From Desertifilum tharense IPPAS B-1220 (GTDB taxonomy: Bacteria > Cyanobacteriota > Cyanobacteriia > Cyanobacteriales > Desertifilaceae), in the NCBI RefSeq assembly GCF_001746915.1, contig NZ_MJGC01000065.1, forward strand, positions 1-54,513: a DNA stretch of 54,513 nucleotides, in the 5' to 3' direction. Of this stretch, positions 18,957 to 28,072 are shown piece by piece. A model generated the notes under the pieces. That model was given only the letters and a program-made list of their open reading frames with translations. It made no database searches and had not been told where the DNA came from. The position numbers and the translations under genes were made by a program. How positions within the stretch are numbered: the first letter of the stretch is position 1; the number at the start of each line of letters is the position of its first letter.

Positions 18957-20144
18957 CTAGAGAAGTTGGAGTTTTGATTGAGAAGGGCTAATTTGGTCAA
19001 AAAATAGCAAAAGTTTATTTACAATCTTAGAAGTTTCAAAACAGCCATGAAAGCGGGATTCAGCAGCTTGAGACAATGCTTGATATAAGCTTTTATTCTC
19101 TAATATTTCTATGAGTTGTTTGACTGCGAACTCAGGGTTATCTAAAGTCCAAAAATAGCCTTCTACTCCTGAATTGAAAATTTCAGGAATGCCTCCAACG
19201 GCTCCCGCTAGTAGGGGCAAACCCGAAGCTAAAGCTTCTAATAGGGAGATGGGCAAGTTATCTATTTTGGCGCTATGAACATAAAGGCGATGGCTAGCCA
19301 GGAGTTGAGAAGCTTGCGGCTGAAATCCCCAAAATTTGACTTGTTCTGTAATTCCTAGAGTGTCAGCAAGCTGTTCTAATTTGGATCTATCGGAACCGTC
19401 TCCAACCAAGCTTAAGGAGTAATGGAAACCCTGTTTTTTAGCCGCTGCTAGAACTTCCAATAGGTAAGCTTGATTTTTACGAGGCTCTAGGGTGCCAATA
19501 TTAATTAAGTCGCGCTTTTTTTCTAGAGGATTTAAGGGAGTTGGCTTGGCAATAAAGCAAGGAAGACAAGTTTTGTTTAACGCTTTAGAAGCAGGGATTC
19601 GCGTTTCTACTTGATGTTGCATAAATTGAGAAACATAGACAATTCCATCGAGTTGAGGTAATATCTTTTCCTCTAACTCTTGAATTGTTCGATAAAGGTT
19701 TCCCTTAACCTGTATTTTGCCTTTTTCTGCCCACTCCTCCGCCTGAGAAACATTAAAGTGAACGACCATTACCACTTTTTGCTGAGGATGTTGACGAACT
19801 TCTAAGGCTGCCTTGGCGGAAAGGGGACATTGAGCATAGATGAGGGGATGAATTCCAGGTTTGGCAACTTTTTGTAGGGACTGCTTTAAAGCCTGCTTAA
19901 GAAAAAAATAGTGCCAGTAACGATACCACCCTACACTCCATTCGCCATTGAGCGGATCGATGAGTTTGCGGAGGGCAAAAACAGGAATAACGAGCCAAGA
20001 GAAGTAAGAAAAAGGGGTAATAATTGCGGTTTTTCGACCGATTTGAACGAGGTAATCCCGCAGCATATTAAAGTAAGTTTGGACGCCAGTTTCTCCCTGT
20101 TCGCGCATTAAGGTGGCGATGAGGATGGGTTGGGAGGAGTTCAT
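18957..20144 (-). CDS. Glycosyltransferase family 4
   Basis: 395 residues. The N-terminus reads PILIATLMREQGETGVQTYFN, the acceptor domain. The donor domain has NIGTLEPRKNQAYLLEVLAAA and LPISLLEALASGLPLLAGAVGGIPE, with the E-x7-E region altered (Leu-Pro-Ile-Ser-Leu-Leu-Glu). It is probably an exopolysaccharide assembly transferase. It lies 26 bases after the GT2 gene in a tight minus-strand operon. Confidence 0.9.
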   Translation of the reverse strand: MNSSQPILIATLMREQGETGVQTYFNMLRDYLVQIGRKTAIITPFSYFSWLVIPVFALRKLIDPLNGEWSVGWYRYWHYFFLKQALKQSLQKVAKPGIHPLIYAQCPLSAKAALEVRQHPQQKVVMVVHFNVSQAEEWAEKGKIQVKGNLYRTIQELEEKILPQLDGIVYVSQFMQHQVETRIPASKALNKTCLPCFIAKPTPLNPLEKKRDLINIGTLEPRKNQAYLLEVLAAAKKQGFHYSLSLVGDGSDRSKLEQLADTLGITEQVKFWGFQPQASQLLASHRLYVHSAKIDNLPISLLEALASGLPLLAGAVGGIPEIFNSGVEGYFWTLDNPEFAVKQLIEILENKSLYQALSQAAESRFHGCFETSKIVNKLLLFFDQISPSQSKLQLL

Positions 20145-20170
20145 AGGAAGACACAGGGGCTATAGAGGGT

Positions 20171-20965
20171 TTAGGCTGGATGCAGGCGGCGAGGGGTGGT
20201 GAGTTTTAGCAGTTGTCGTTTGGCTAAATACGCAAAATAGGTGCAGTCGTGCAGGAAGGTTTGTAAGGGTTGATTAGAGGTGAGTTTATAGCCGTATTGG
20301 TGCTTGATTTTAACGGTTTCTTGGCGGCGAATTTGGGGATAAACAACGCTGATGTTGGTATCGTGCCAGCGAAAGGCGGCGAAAACATCGGGAACGTAGG
20401 CGAAGCGATAACCGAGTTTTGCCAGTCGGACAAAGTATTCGTAGTCCATACAGGTTTTGTAGGAGATATCGAGTAAATGTCCGCTGTCGATAATGCTTTT
20501 TTTGAAAAAGGTGGTGGTGGATTGAATATAACACCCGTAGTAGAGGAGAACGCCGTAATCAAAAATGTGGTCTTGTTTAGTCCGAAGCGGTTGTTTATTT
20601 TGGTCGATGAGTAGGGTATCGCTATAGACGATGCTGGCGTCTGGCTGTTGGGTGAAGGTGTGGGCGACTTTGGTGAAGGTATCGGGTAGGTAGTAGTCGT
20701 CAGTGTTTAACCAAGCGACGATATCGCCTGTCGCCATTTGAAAGCCTTTGTTGATGGCGTCTGATTGACCTTTATCGGGTTCGGAAATCCATTTGAGGTG
20801 GGGGAGATGGTTGTAGCTTTTCAGGACCTCTAGGGTGTTGTCGGTGCTTTGGGCATCGAGGATAATATGTTCTAGATGGGGATAGTTTTGTTGGGCAACG
20901 CTTTCAATCGCATCTGCAATATATTGCCCTTGGTTGTAGGAGGGGGTGATAATGCTAATTTTCAT
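20171..20965 (-). CDS. Glycosyltransferase family 2
   Basis: 264 residues from the ATG at 20965. The open frame extends upstream into the flippase gene, but ITPSYNQGQYIADAIES is the canonical GT2 start. GQSDAINKGFQMATGDIVAWLNTDDYY carries the metal-binding DxD-type motif (Asp-Asp). It transfers an activated sugar, probably an early step on the lipid carrier. Its start overlaps the flippase stop (ATGA), so the two are coupled. Confidence 0.93.
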   Translation of the reverse strand: MKISIITPSYNQGQYIADAIESVAQQNYPHLEHIILDAQSTDNTLEVLKSYNHLPHLKWISEPDKGQSDAINKGFQMATGDIVAWLNTDDYYLPDTFTKVAHTFTQQPDASIVYSDTLLIDQNKQPLRTKQDHIFDYGVLLYYGCYIQSTTTFFKKSIIDSGHLLDISYKTCMDYEYFVRLAKLGYRFAYVPDVFAAFRWHDTNISVVYPQIRRQETVKIKHQYGYKLTSNQPLQTFLHDCTYFAYLAKRQLLKLTTPRRLHPA

Positions 20966-22251
20966 GAATTTAGAGTTGGGGCTGAAGTGGAGTTTAGCGT
21001 TTTTTTGAGAAAATGAGAAATGGCGATCGCAAAAAATATCAAGCCCGATAGCTGACCGATGAAAAGCGCGATCGCAATTCCAATTTCCTGAAAGTATTGT
21101 CCCAGAACATAAGTAAACAATAGGGCGGCTGTCGTTGAAATAATCGTATTCCAAATAATAATGCGGGTTTGGTGAATCGTGCGATAAAAGTAAAAACCCT
21201 GAAGCTGGTAAAATACCGCAAAAGCTGCCGCGAGTTGCCAAATCACCAGAGGCGCAAACTCTCGATATTCTACCCCATAGGCAAATTCCATAATCCAAGG
21301 AGAGAGTGCGGCTATGATGGCGCAAGGTAGAGCAATAAGCAGTCCTCCACCTAGGCAAACTTTTTGCATGTATTGCACTAAGCCAATAAGCTGCTTTTCA
21401 GCATATTGACGAGCCGCTTGAACGGGAATAAAGTTATCCATTGCCTGAAACAAAATATTAAACGGGCCGACAATATTTTGAGCGGCGCGAATTCCCCCGG
21501 CTGCCCGCGTTCCCAGAAAGCTTGCTCCTAATATTAAAATCCCCTGAGAACCGAGCCAGTGTATCTGTCCAGCCACTAGCAGGTTGCGTCCAGTATGCCA
21601 ACTTTTCTGAAATGCTTGACGGGCATCGGTTAGATTGAGAGAAAATTTTTCGATTAATGCACCCACTCCAAAGGCGAGGGCAGAAGTACAAGCAATTCCC
21701 CAAAAAACGCGCTCGATGGTGAATTGGTTGAGGTGATGTAAAATCCATAAAACAATAACTTGTCCGCCATAACTAATCGAGTCATTAAAAAATACTGATT
21801 TGCCTTTTTGATAAATAAAATAATATCGTCTTAACCAGTCCTGGAGTTGAAAGCTGAAGATACTCGCAATTAGAGGAAACTGATAAAGCGGTAAGTTCCA
21901 TCGGGGAAAATAAACATCGGCAAATTGTCCTAAGACGAGCAATCCCAAACACAGAAGCAGCGTAAACCCAATCTGCAATGTTAGAGTACCTTTCATATAC
22001 TGAAGGCGTGGTTCTCCTAACTGCATTTGTGGCGCGATGCTCATCATTGGAGCAACAATTAAAGCCACTTGAAAGGTATTAGCATAGAGGAAAATAGCAT
22101 AGAGTAAAACAAATTGTCCGTATCCTTCTAAACCCAAGAAACGCGCTAGAAGAATGCCGGTTAAAAAATTCATGCCGCTGACAATGATTTGATCGGCAAG
22201 TACCCATTTCACATGAGAGGATCGCTGCCAAAATCTTCGCAAATGTTGCAT
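20962..22251 (-). CDS. Wzx-like polysaccharide flippase (MOP superfamily)
   Basis: 429 residues, about twelve predicted membrane helices. The N-terminal WVLADQIIVSGMNFLTGILLARFLGLEGYGQFVL is typical of the RfbX/Wzx family. It would flip lipid-linked repeat units across the plasma membrane for polymerisation. It starts the run of overlapping genes down to 15155. The gap of about 470 bases to wzc upstream contains a MITE, so a promoter of its own is likely. Confidence 0.88.
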   Translation of the reverse strand: MQHLRRFWQRSSHVKWVLADQIIVSGMNFLTGILLARFLGLEGYGQFVLLYAIFLYANTFQVALIVAPMMSIAPQMQLGEPRLQYMKGTLTLQIGFTLLLCLGLLVLGQFADVYFPRWNLPLYQFPLIASIFSFQLQDWLRRYYFIYQKGKSVFFNDSISYGGQVIVLWILHHLNQFTIERVFWGIACTSALAFGVGALIEKFSLNLTDARQAFQKSWHTGRNLLVAGQIHWLGSQGILILGASFLGTRAAGGIRAAQNIVGPFNILFQAMDNFIPVQAARQYAEKQLIGLVQYMQKVCLGGGLLIALPCAIIAALSPWIMEFAYGVEYREFAPLVIWQLAAAFAVFYQLQGFYFYRTIHQTRIIIWNTIISTTAALLFTYVLGQYFQEIGIAIALFIGQLSGLIFFAIAISHFLKKTLNSTSAPTLNS

Positions 22252-22720
22252 TCTGTTGACCTAAAATACAGCAATTTTTACCTTGCTTAAGAATTTGAGA
22301 GCTAAGGGTAAATTCAGCGCCCTGAAACCCTAATTGACTGACAAAACGGTTGTCGGTTGGGTTAGCGTGAGCGTAACCTAATAGCAGCCAGGGTTGTGTT
22401 GGGTTTCGTACCTCAACCCAACCTACACGACTATCTTGATTGTCAGTCAACCAGCTTGGCACCTGCGATCGCTCTCCCTAGTATAAGTCATTCGATCGCG
22501 ATCGCCTAAATATTAATACTGAGAAAGTAGACTGAAAGCTGTTCTGTATATTACAAAGGTAGAAAAACGGCGAGTTTCAAGAAAGTCTTTGCTATTGTAT
22601 GCTTTGGGCAATTCTACGGCTCAGTTCGGTCTTGCACTTTACCGTTTCTTTGCAATCTTCCATCGTAATAATACTGAAAATTCACCAATACTTAGATTTA
22701 CTGTAACAAACCGCTCCCCC
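22252..22720. other. Intergenic region with MITE copy 2
   Basis: 469 bases between wzc and the flippase gene. It holds the MITE (22334-22450), an extended HIP1 cluster at 22492-22507, and an AT-rich stretch (22508-22715) without a convincing ORF. A flippase-operon promoter is expected here but no clear box stands out. Confidence 0.5.
22334..22450. mobile_element. MITE-like element, copy 2
   Basis: 117 bases with an 11-base perfect terminal inverted repeat, TTGACTGACAA (22334-22344) and its complement (22440-22450). The interior aligns closely to copy 1 at 12157-12294, including GGTTGGGTTAGCG and CGACTATCTTGATTGTCAG, but lacks about 16 bases near the left end. It has no ORF. The two copies are in the same orientation, so the family was mobile in this genome, presumably using a transposase elsewhere. 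Confidence 0.82.
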
Positions 22721-24928
22721 CTATAACTTCATCCCTTTGAGGCGAGAGTTAGAGGAGGTTGGCGAGGGATAGTCCACCCCCATTGGATACTCTTTGGCGT
22801 AGAAATAGCTGTCGGGTTCATTATCCGGACTCACGCTATTAATCACCATCCCTAAAACATTTTGACCGGATTGGGCGAGTAATTCCTTAGCGGCGATCGC
22901 GCTAGCTGCATCCACCAGTTGCGGCTGTACCACAATTAACATGCCATCCGTCATGGCCGACAAAATCCGGGCATCCGCCGCCGCGCTCAAAGGAGGTGTA
23001 TCTAAAATTACAAAATCGTAGGTTTGAGCGCAATCCTCAATCAACGCCGCCATCCGGCGCGAGTTCAGCAAAGCGAGAGGGTTGGGGGGTAACGATCCGG
23101 CAGTTAGCACAAATAGATGGGGCATCACTTCCGCGATCGCCTCGTGGGGATCGACCTGCTCTACAATAATATTGCTCAATCCCACCGTTTTCGGAGTATC
23201 CCAAAACGCTTGTTGGGAAGGGTGGCGCATATCAGCATCCACCAGCAAGACTCGGAACCCTAATTGAGCAATAGCCAAGGCTAAATTCGCCGAAACCGTC
23301 GATTTCCCTTCCTTGGGGATAGCACTCGTCACTGCAATCACCCGAACCTGACGGTCTGAACCCAGAAACTTGAGGTTGGCGTATAACATCCGGTAGGATT
23401 CGCTAATTAGCGATCGCGGCGCATCCTTCACCGGCAGTTTCGCCTTCACCCGTTCCCCATCCTTACCATAGGACAAGCCCTTATCAATCTTCTCAAAATT
23501 GGGAATAATCCCCAATAGCGTATAGCCCAAATACTCTCGCGCCTCGCGTACCGTTTTAATGCGAGTATCCTTCGCATCCAACACCAACGCAGTGACAACC
23601 GCTAAAAAGATCCCCACCACTCCACCCAAACCAAAGTTAATTTTCTTCTGGGGAGCAATCGGTCTTTCAGGAAATACCGCCGCTTGAATGACGCGGACAT
23701 TCCCAATATTTTGTTCCTCAGCAATCCGTACTTCTTGCAATCGCGTCAATAGGGTTTGATAGGTAGACTGCGCCACCTCCACTTGACGTTCTAAATCTCT
23801 TTGGGATTCTTGCAATCGGGGTAACGCATTCGCCCGTTGTTTGTGAATTGCATACTCGTTGAGCAATTCGTTAAGTTGACTATTCACCACCAAGCGGTCA
23901 ACCTCAGAATTGACTAACTGTTGCATGAGGTCGAGTTGCAATTGTCCCATTTGCAAATTCCCTGGAGCGATCGCGCCTGGGGAATTCCCTAAAACCTCAA
24001 TAATCCGCCTTTCTAAAACTCCTCTCAGGCGGGCTTGCTTGGTTTCGAGATCGATAATAATCGGGGCTTCATCTAGAAAGCGACTCCGTTCTAATTCTAG
24101 GCGGTTTTCAATGGCTTGTAATTCCGCGATCGCCTTTTGTACCCCTTCAGATTGACTTAAGGCACTCAGCGCTATTGCTTGCTGGCTATCAATCCCCGTT
24201 TGACTCCGCAGCGCAGCTACGCGAGTATTGGCACTGTTTAAAGCAACTTTTGCCTGAGTAATCTCGCCTTCGAGTCCCCCTAGAAGGGTAACGGTTGCAC
24301 TCGCTTCTTGATCGAGCGCTACAATTCGATTATTTTCTTTAAAAACGCGTAAATTTGCCTCAGCTTCTTGAACGGTAAATTCACTTTTAGGCAGTTGTTC
24401 TTCAATAAACCGCCGCACGGCTGCTGCTTGAGCGCGATTGGTTTGAATGTCGTTTTCTTGATAAAATTGCATTAAGCGGTTAACGACATCTACCGCTTCT
24501 TGAGGATCGTTACTTTTAAAGGAGATTTGCAAGACATCGGTATCCTTTAAGGTCGAAATAGACAAGCGTCTTAAAAAGTCTTTGCGTTTCAGCGGTTGAC
24601 CTTCTTCATCTCTGAGATCCAGGGCTTGCATTACCCCTTCCGAAGTCGCTACAGAACGCACAATTGCCACTTCAGTATCTAAAGGATTTGTGGGCGGCGA
24701 ATGAATTTCGGGAACTTCTTTACCGACTACAGTCACATTAGTGGTGACATTATTTTTCTTAAATAAAAGTTCGCCTTGGGCTTGATAAGTTGGCTTTTGT
24801 AAAAAAGTAATTGCCGCTGTTGCCCCAATTGCTGCACAAAAAACAATCGCAGCGGGGAAGAAGCGCCGCTTAAAGACTAATCCATATTGCTTTAAGTCTA
24901 TTGCATCCGAGTCTTCAAGATGTGTCAT
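22721..24928 (-). CDS. Wzc-type polysaccharide co-polymerase with bacterial tyrosine kinase domain
   Basis: 735 residues. The N-terminal Wzz domain has one membrane helix near 27-45, then a long periplasmic coiled coil (about 150-400), a second helix near 445-462 after the PxxP-type segment VFPERPIAPQKK, and a cytoplasmic P-loop kinase. Walker A is SAIPKEGKST (535-544), Walker A' is VLLVDADMRHP and Walker B is FVILDTPPL. The C-terminus carries a tyrosine cluster (YFYAKEYPMGVDY), the usual autophosphorylation tail. It controls chain length and export of exopolysaccharide with Wzx and Wzy. It is the first gene of the minus-strand island. Confidence 0.93.
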   Translation of the reverse strand: MTHLEDSDAIDLKQYGLVFKRRFFPAAIVFCAAIGATAAITFLQKPTYQAQGELLFKKNNVTTNVTVVGKEVPEIHSPPTNPLDTEVAIVRSVATSEGVMQALDLRDEEGQPLKRKDFLRRLSISTLKDTDVLQISFKSNDPQEAVDVVNRLMQFYQENDIQTNRAQAAAVRRFIEEQLPKSEFTVQEAEANLRVFKENNRIVALDQEASATVTLLGGLEGEITQAKVALNSANTRVAALRSQTGIDSQQAIALSALSQSEGVQKAIAELQAIENRLELERSRFLDEAPIIIDLETKQARLRGVLERRIIEVLGNSPGAIAPGNLQMGQLQLDLMQQLVNSEVDRLVVNSQLNELLNEYAIHKQRANALPRLQESQRDLERQVEVAQSTYQTLLTRLQEVRIAEEQNIGNVRVIQAAVFPERPIAPQKKINFGLGGVVGIFLAVVTALVLDAKDTRIKTVREAREYLGYTLLGIIPNFEKIDKGLSYGKDGERVKAKLPVKDAPRSLISESYRMLYANLKFLGSDRQVRVIAVTSAIPKEGKSTVSANLALAIAQLGFRVLLVDADMRHPSQQAFWDTPKTVGLSNIIVEQVDPHEAIAEVMPHLFVLTAGSLPPNPLALLNSRRMAALIEDCAQTYDFVILDTPPLSAAADARILSAMTDGMLIVVQPQLVDAASAIAAKELLAQSGQNVLGMVINSVSPDNEPDSYFYAKEYPMGVDYPSPTSSNSRLKGMKL

Positions 24929-25307
24929 ATTGAAATGCCCAATTTTGATTCAAAAAGATGCTGATAAACTTCAATAAATACATGCCTGAAGCAATGAACT
25001 AAAAGCGATCGCAACACTCTCGTTTCAAGCGGCTGTGATGAACAAGTGAGTTGAGCAATCCCCCCAAAATAGAGGAGATATCTGGGTAGATACGCGGTAG
25101 CCCCAGGGTGAGAGGCTCTAAAGAAGGCTCAGGTTGAATTGAGGATGAAAGGATAAGGGTTTGGGCAGACAGTCCCCAAGGCGCAAAAATGCCTTAAAAC
25201 GTTCCTCTCAATCATAGTCTCTCCCCTCGCGAGGGTAATCCCCATCTTAGAGTTTTCTAAGGTATCTATTTTAACACCGTAATTTAGGGGAAGTCGCGAT
25301 CGCCCCT
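24929..25307. other. Intergenic region upstream of wzc
   Basis: 379 bases. It contains HIP1-like octamers (near 25006 and 25296) and two short hairpins (AAGGC...GCCTT at about 25179-25197 and CTTAG...CTAAG at about 25244-25261). I see no ORF with a ribosome-binding site and no clear terminator. Confidence 0.45.
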
Positions 25308-26084
25308 TTACCCTGGAAGGGCCGGATTTAACCAGCGGAGAATTTCTTTCTTGAGTTGCAGTTGTTCGCGGTAGAGAAACTCTTGCTTAACCCATTGTCC
25401 GAGGGCATCAAATGCCGTAAACTCTCGACCCGTTGCCCAGGCGATATCTTGTCCCAAGGGCGTCACATGGCTTCCCGGTAAAATTTGCAAACTCACCATA
25501 TTGGTATAGCGGTATTGCAAAATTTCAAAAAGATTGGTGGTTTGGTCAATGGTATCGTTGGTAAACTTCACCAACAGATTGCGGCGAATGGGGTACGATT
25601 CGGCAATCAGCGTATTCGTTTCTATCGGCCCTGGCGTAAATTCCACATTAAAAGCCGGATTAATATTGAACTGCTGGATAAAAGGAATCGCCTGACTCGC
25701 GGGGTAATTATTATAAGAAATCAGAATATTGCCCGCCCGTTCCACCTCAAACAGGCTGTTAATCAGCAAGTGTAGCTTGCAGCCCATACTATGACCCAAA
25801 CCATAAATTGGGAGATAGCGCCGTCGCATCGCTGCGGTGGCTTGTAAGCGGTCTAAGGCGGTTTCAAAACTATTTAACACCGACCGGGCGATCGCGCCAT
25901 GATCGAGGGTATTGACAAACGGCGTCGCAATTATCGCGTAACCTTGATGGGCTAACTGTTCCAACAACCACCGATAGGTCAGTTGGGGGGCTGTGGCCAC
26001 AAAAGCGCCCCCTAAAAAATGTACGATCGCAATGGGGTGACGGGGAATAATCACCCAGTTTCCTGCAACTTCCTGCCAATCCAT
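25308..26084 (-). CDS. DUF1350 family alpha/beta hydrolase-like protein
   Basis: 258 residues from the ATG at 26084 (the frame extends 10 codons further, without support). AIVHFLGGAFVATAPQLTYRWLLEQLA and the elbow-like GLGHSMGCKLH (Ser99) are typical of the DUF1350 family, conserved in cyanobacteria and plant chloroplasts. The fold resembles an alpha/beta hydrolase, but I know of no assigned substrate. It is divergent from the delta' gene with a 44-base shared promoter region. Confidence 0.85.
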   Translation of the reverse strand: MDWQEVAGNWVIIPRHPIAIVHFLGGAFVATAPQLTYRWLLEQLAHQGYAIIATPFVNTLDHGAIARSVLNSFETALDRLQATAAMRRRYLPIYGLGHSMGCKLHLLINSLFEVERAGNILISYNNYPASQAIPFIQQFNINPAFNVEFTPGPIETNTLIAESYPIRRNLLVKFTNDTIDQTTNLFEILQYRYTNMVSLQILPGSHVTPLGQDIAWATGREFTAFDALGQWVKQEFLYREQLQLKKEILRWLNPALPG

Positions 26085-26128
26085 TAACCCAGCCCTGTCT
26101 TTAATCCTTCGCAATACTCTTAGTGTAG

Positions 26129-27073
26129 ATGAATGCTTTTATTTCGGTCGTGGGACAAGACGCCGCCGTGAATTTATTGCAAAGCGCGATCGCCAAACAA
26201 CGGATCGCCCCGGCTTACCTATTTGTCGGGCCGTCGGGAATTGGCAAAAGTTTGACCGCCCAAGCCTTTATCGAGGCGTTATTTTGCCACGGGTTAAGCG
26301 AGGCGGACGCCTTCGTAGCCAAACAACGCCTGCGCGATTGCAACCACCCCGATGTTCTTTGGATAGAACCCACCTACTCTCACCAAGGTCAGCGCCTCAC
26401 CGCCGCCGAAGCCGCCGAAGCCGGACTGAAGCGCAAAACGCCCCCACAAATTGCCATTTCCCAAATTCGCGACCTCAACCCCTTCCTCGGTCGCCCTCCC
26501 CTGTGGGCTAACCGTTCCCTGGTGGCGATCGACCAAGCGCAAACGATGGCAGAAGCGGCGGCTAACGCCCTCTTGAAGACCTTAGAAGAACCGGGAAAAG
26601 CCACAATCATCTTAATTGCCCCTAGCGTTTCTTCCTTGCTGCCCACCATTATCTCGCGCTGCGCGGTCGTCCCGTTTTACCGCCTGGGGACAGAAGCAAT
26701 GGCCAAGGTGTTGAAGCGCCAAGCCTACGGAAACTTACTAGAACGCCCGGAAATTCTGGCACTCGCCCAAGGCAGTCCTGGAGAAGCGATCGCCGCCTGG
26801 GAACAAATGCAAGCTATTCCCCCCAACTTACTCGAAAAGTTGGCAACCCCTCCGCAAACCTGGCGATCTGCCCTGGAACTGGCTAAGGATGTGGATAAAA
26901 TTCTCGATACTGAGGCGCAATTGTGGCTAATTGACTATTTGCAGCAAAGTTATTGGCAAAAAAACTACCCCGTTCCCCTGTTGCAAGCTTTAGAAACCGC
27001 CCGCCGCCAACTCCTGAGTTATGCAAATCCGCGTTTAGTCTGGGAAGTGATGCTGATGGGGATGTGTGCTTAG
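26129..27073 (+). CDS. holB: DNA polymerase III subunit delta' (clamp-loader ATPase)
   Basis: 314 residues. Walker A GPSGIGKS (34-41), then a long insert with CNHPDVLWIEPTY, then AQTMAEAAANALLKTLEEPG and the SRC sensor (TIISRCAVVPF). The zinc-module cysteines of canonical delta'/tau are only partly present. It takes part in loading the beta sliding clamp at the replication fork. The stop codon overlaps the stop of the convergent small membrane gene. Confidence 0.88.
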   Translation: MNAFISVVGQDAAVNLLQSAIAKQRIAPAYLFVGPSGIGKSLTAQAFIEALFCHGLSEADAFVAKQRLRDCNHPDVLWIEPTYSHQGQRLTAAEAAEAGLKRKTPPQIAISQIRDLNPFLGRPPLWANRSLVAIDQAQTMAEAAANALLKTLEEPGKATIILIAPSVSSLLPTIISRCAVVPFYRLGTEAMAKVLKRQAYGNLLERPEILALAQGSPGEAIAAWEQMQAIPPNLLEKLATPPQTWRSALELAKDVDKILDTEAQLWLIDYLQQSYWQKNYPVPLLQALETARRQLLSYANPRLVWEVMLMGMCA

Positions 27074-27246
27074 GGGCTGTAGGTTTGAGTTCGCCACCAA
27101 AGCGCGATCGCCATTACGGTAGAGGGGAATAAAACCACCCCTAGCGCTAGCATGGAACTTGGGGGGAGATCTAAAAACGGCCCGCCATATTTAATCGCCA
27201 CAGATAGCAGTAACGAGGCGACCAGGACTTTGAGGATAAAATTCAC
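27070..27246 (-). CDS. Small two-helix membrane protein (58 aa), unknown
   Basis: GTG start at 27246 with GGAG eight bases upstream. It reads MNFILKVLVASLLLSVAIKY, then a short GGPFLDLPPSS loop, then a second helix (MLALGVVLFPSTVMAIALW) and a basic tail WRTQTYSP. The two hydrophobic segments and positive end suggest a hairpin membrane protein. I do not recognise the family. It follows the 109-residue gene with a 13-base gap and probably shares its transcript. Its stop overlaps the stop of holB by 2 bases. Confidence 0.75.
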   Translation of the reverse strand: MNFILKVLVASLLLSVAIKYGGPFLDLPPSSMLALGVVLFPSTVMAIALWWRTQTYSP

Positions 27247-27259
27247 CGTAGCACTCCAT

Positions 27260-27589
27260 TTACAAAGGGCGATCGCGCGATTCTAATTGTCTAATCCGTT
27301 GTTCTAAGCTAAAATCGCTCGTTCCGGCGATCGTTTCTAGATTCGCAATCCGATCTTCCAATTGTCTGAGGCTTTCGGCTTTATCGAGTTGCTTCTTATC
27401 CGACAGCCAAACCGCCGCCGTTCCTCCAGCAGCCCCAGCAGCAATTGAAATGGGTAACAAGACGCTATAGCGCATCCCGGAGGCAAAAATGACGCTGAGT
27501 GCGATCATCCCCGTCGCATAAGACCAAATCGTTTTAGTCGTTTTGCTGCGAATATCCTCTTGCGATTGTGGTTCGCGATTGTTTGACAT
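27260..27589 (-). CDS. Conserved-looking membrane/coiled-coil protein, unknown
   Basis: 109 residues. A polar N-terminus (NNREPQSQEDIRSKTTK) leads to two hydrophobic segments (about 24-40 and 45-62, with a Gly/Ala-rich AAGAAGGTAAVW). The C-terminus is a heptad-like coiled coil with two related repeats (LRQLEDRIANLE and LEQRIRQLESR). It probably forms a membrane-anchored oligomer. It is upstream of the 58-residue membrane gene. No function assigned. Confidence 0.78.
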   Translation of the reverse strand: MSNNREPQSQEDIRSKTTKTIWSYATGMIALSVIFASGMRYSVLLPISIAAGAAGGTAAVWLSDKKQLDKAESLRQLEDRIANLETIAGTSDFSLEQRIRQLESRDRPL

Positions 27590-27691
27590 CAGCCGATTCC
27601 CAATTCTGGCCTATCTCCAGCTTAACCCAGGATGCTTCTGGGGCTGAAACGATTACAATTCTAAAGAGCGATCGCCCATTAGAGAGAACGC

Positions 27692-28012
27692 ATGGTTATT
27701 GAGTGGTTACGATTTCAGGTTCCTACCGCCTTACGAGAAAAGTTTATTCAGCTAGACGATCGCATTTGGAGTCCCTTTTTAGCCAGCTACCCCGGCTATC
27801 TGAGTAAAGAGATTTGGATTAACCCGGATGAGGAAACAGAAATTGCGATCGCCATTCGTTGGGAAAGCCTAGAAGCCTGGAAATCCATCCCTTCCGAACG
27901 CCTCCAGCAAGTGGAAGCCGAATTTTCCCAAGCCATGTCAGGAGACTATCAACTCCTCGAAGGCAAAGCCTATCAAGTACGAAAATTTCCCCAAACTGCC
28001 CCCACAAGCTAG
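27692..28012 (+). CDS. TIGR03792-like cyanobacterial protein
   Basis: 106 residues starting MVIEWLRFQVPTALREKFI. The pattern WNPFLxxxPGYLxKEIW (here SPFLASYPGYLSKEIWINP) followed by a WESLEAWKSIP block suggests a dimeric alpha-beta barrel related to antibiotic-biosynthesis-monooxygenase folds. It is recognised as the TIGR03792 family from cyanobacteria. The function is unknown; no catalytic residues are evident. Confidence 0.75.
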   Translation: MVIEWLRFQVPTALREKFIQLDDRIWSPFLASYPGYLSKEIWINPDEETEIAIAIRWESLEAWKSIPSERLQQVEAEFSQAMSGDYQLLEGKAYQVRKFPQTAPTS

Positions 28013-28072
28013 AATGGGCAACTAGCGGGCTTTTTCAGGCTTGCTGCGCCCCGTTAGCCTTTCTAACTCACC

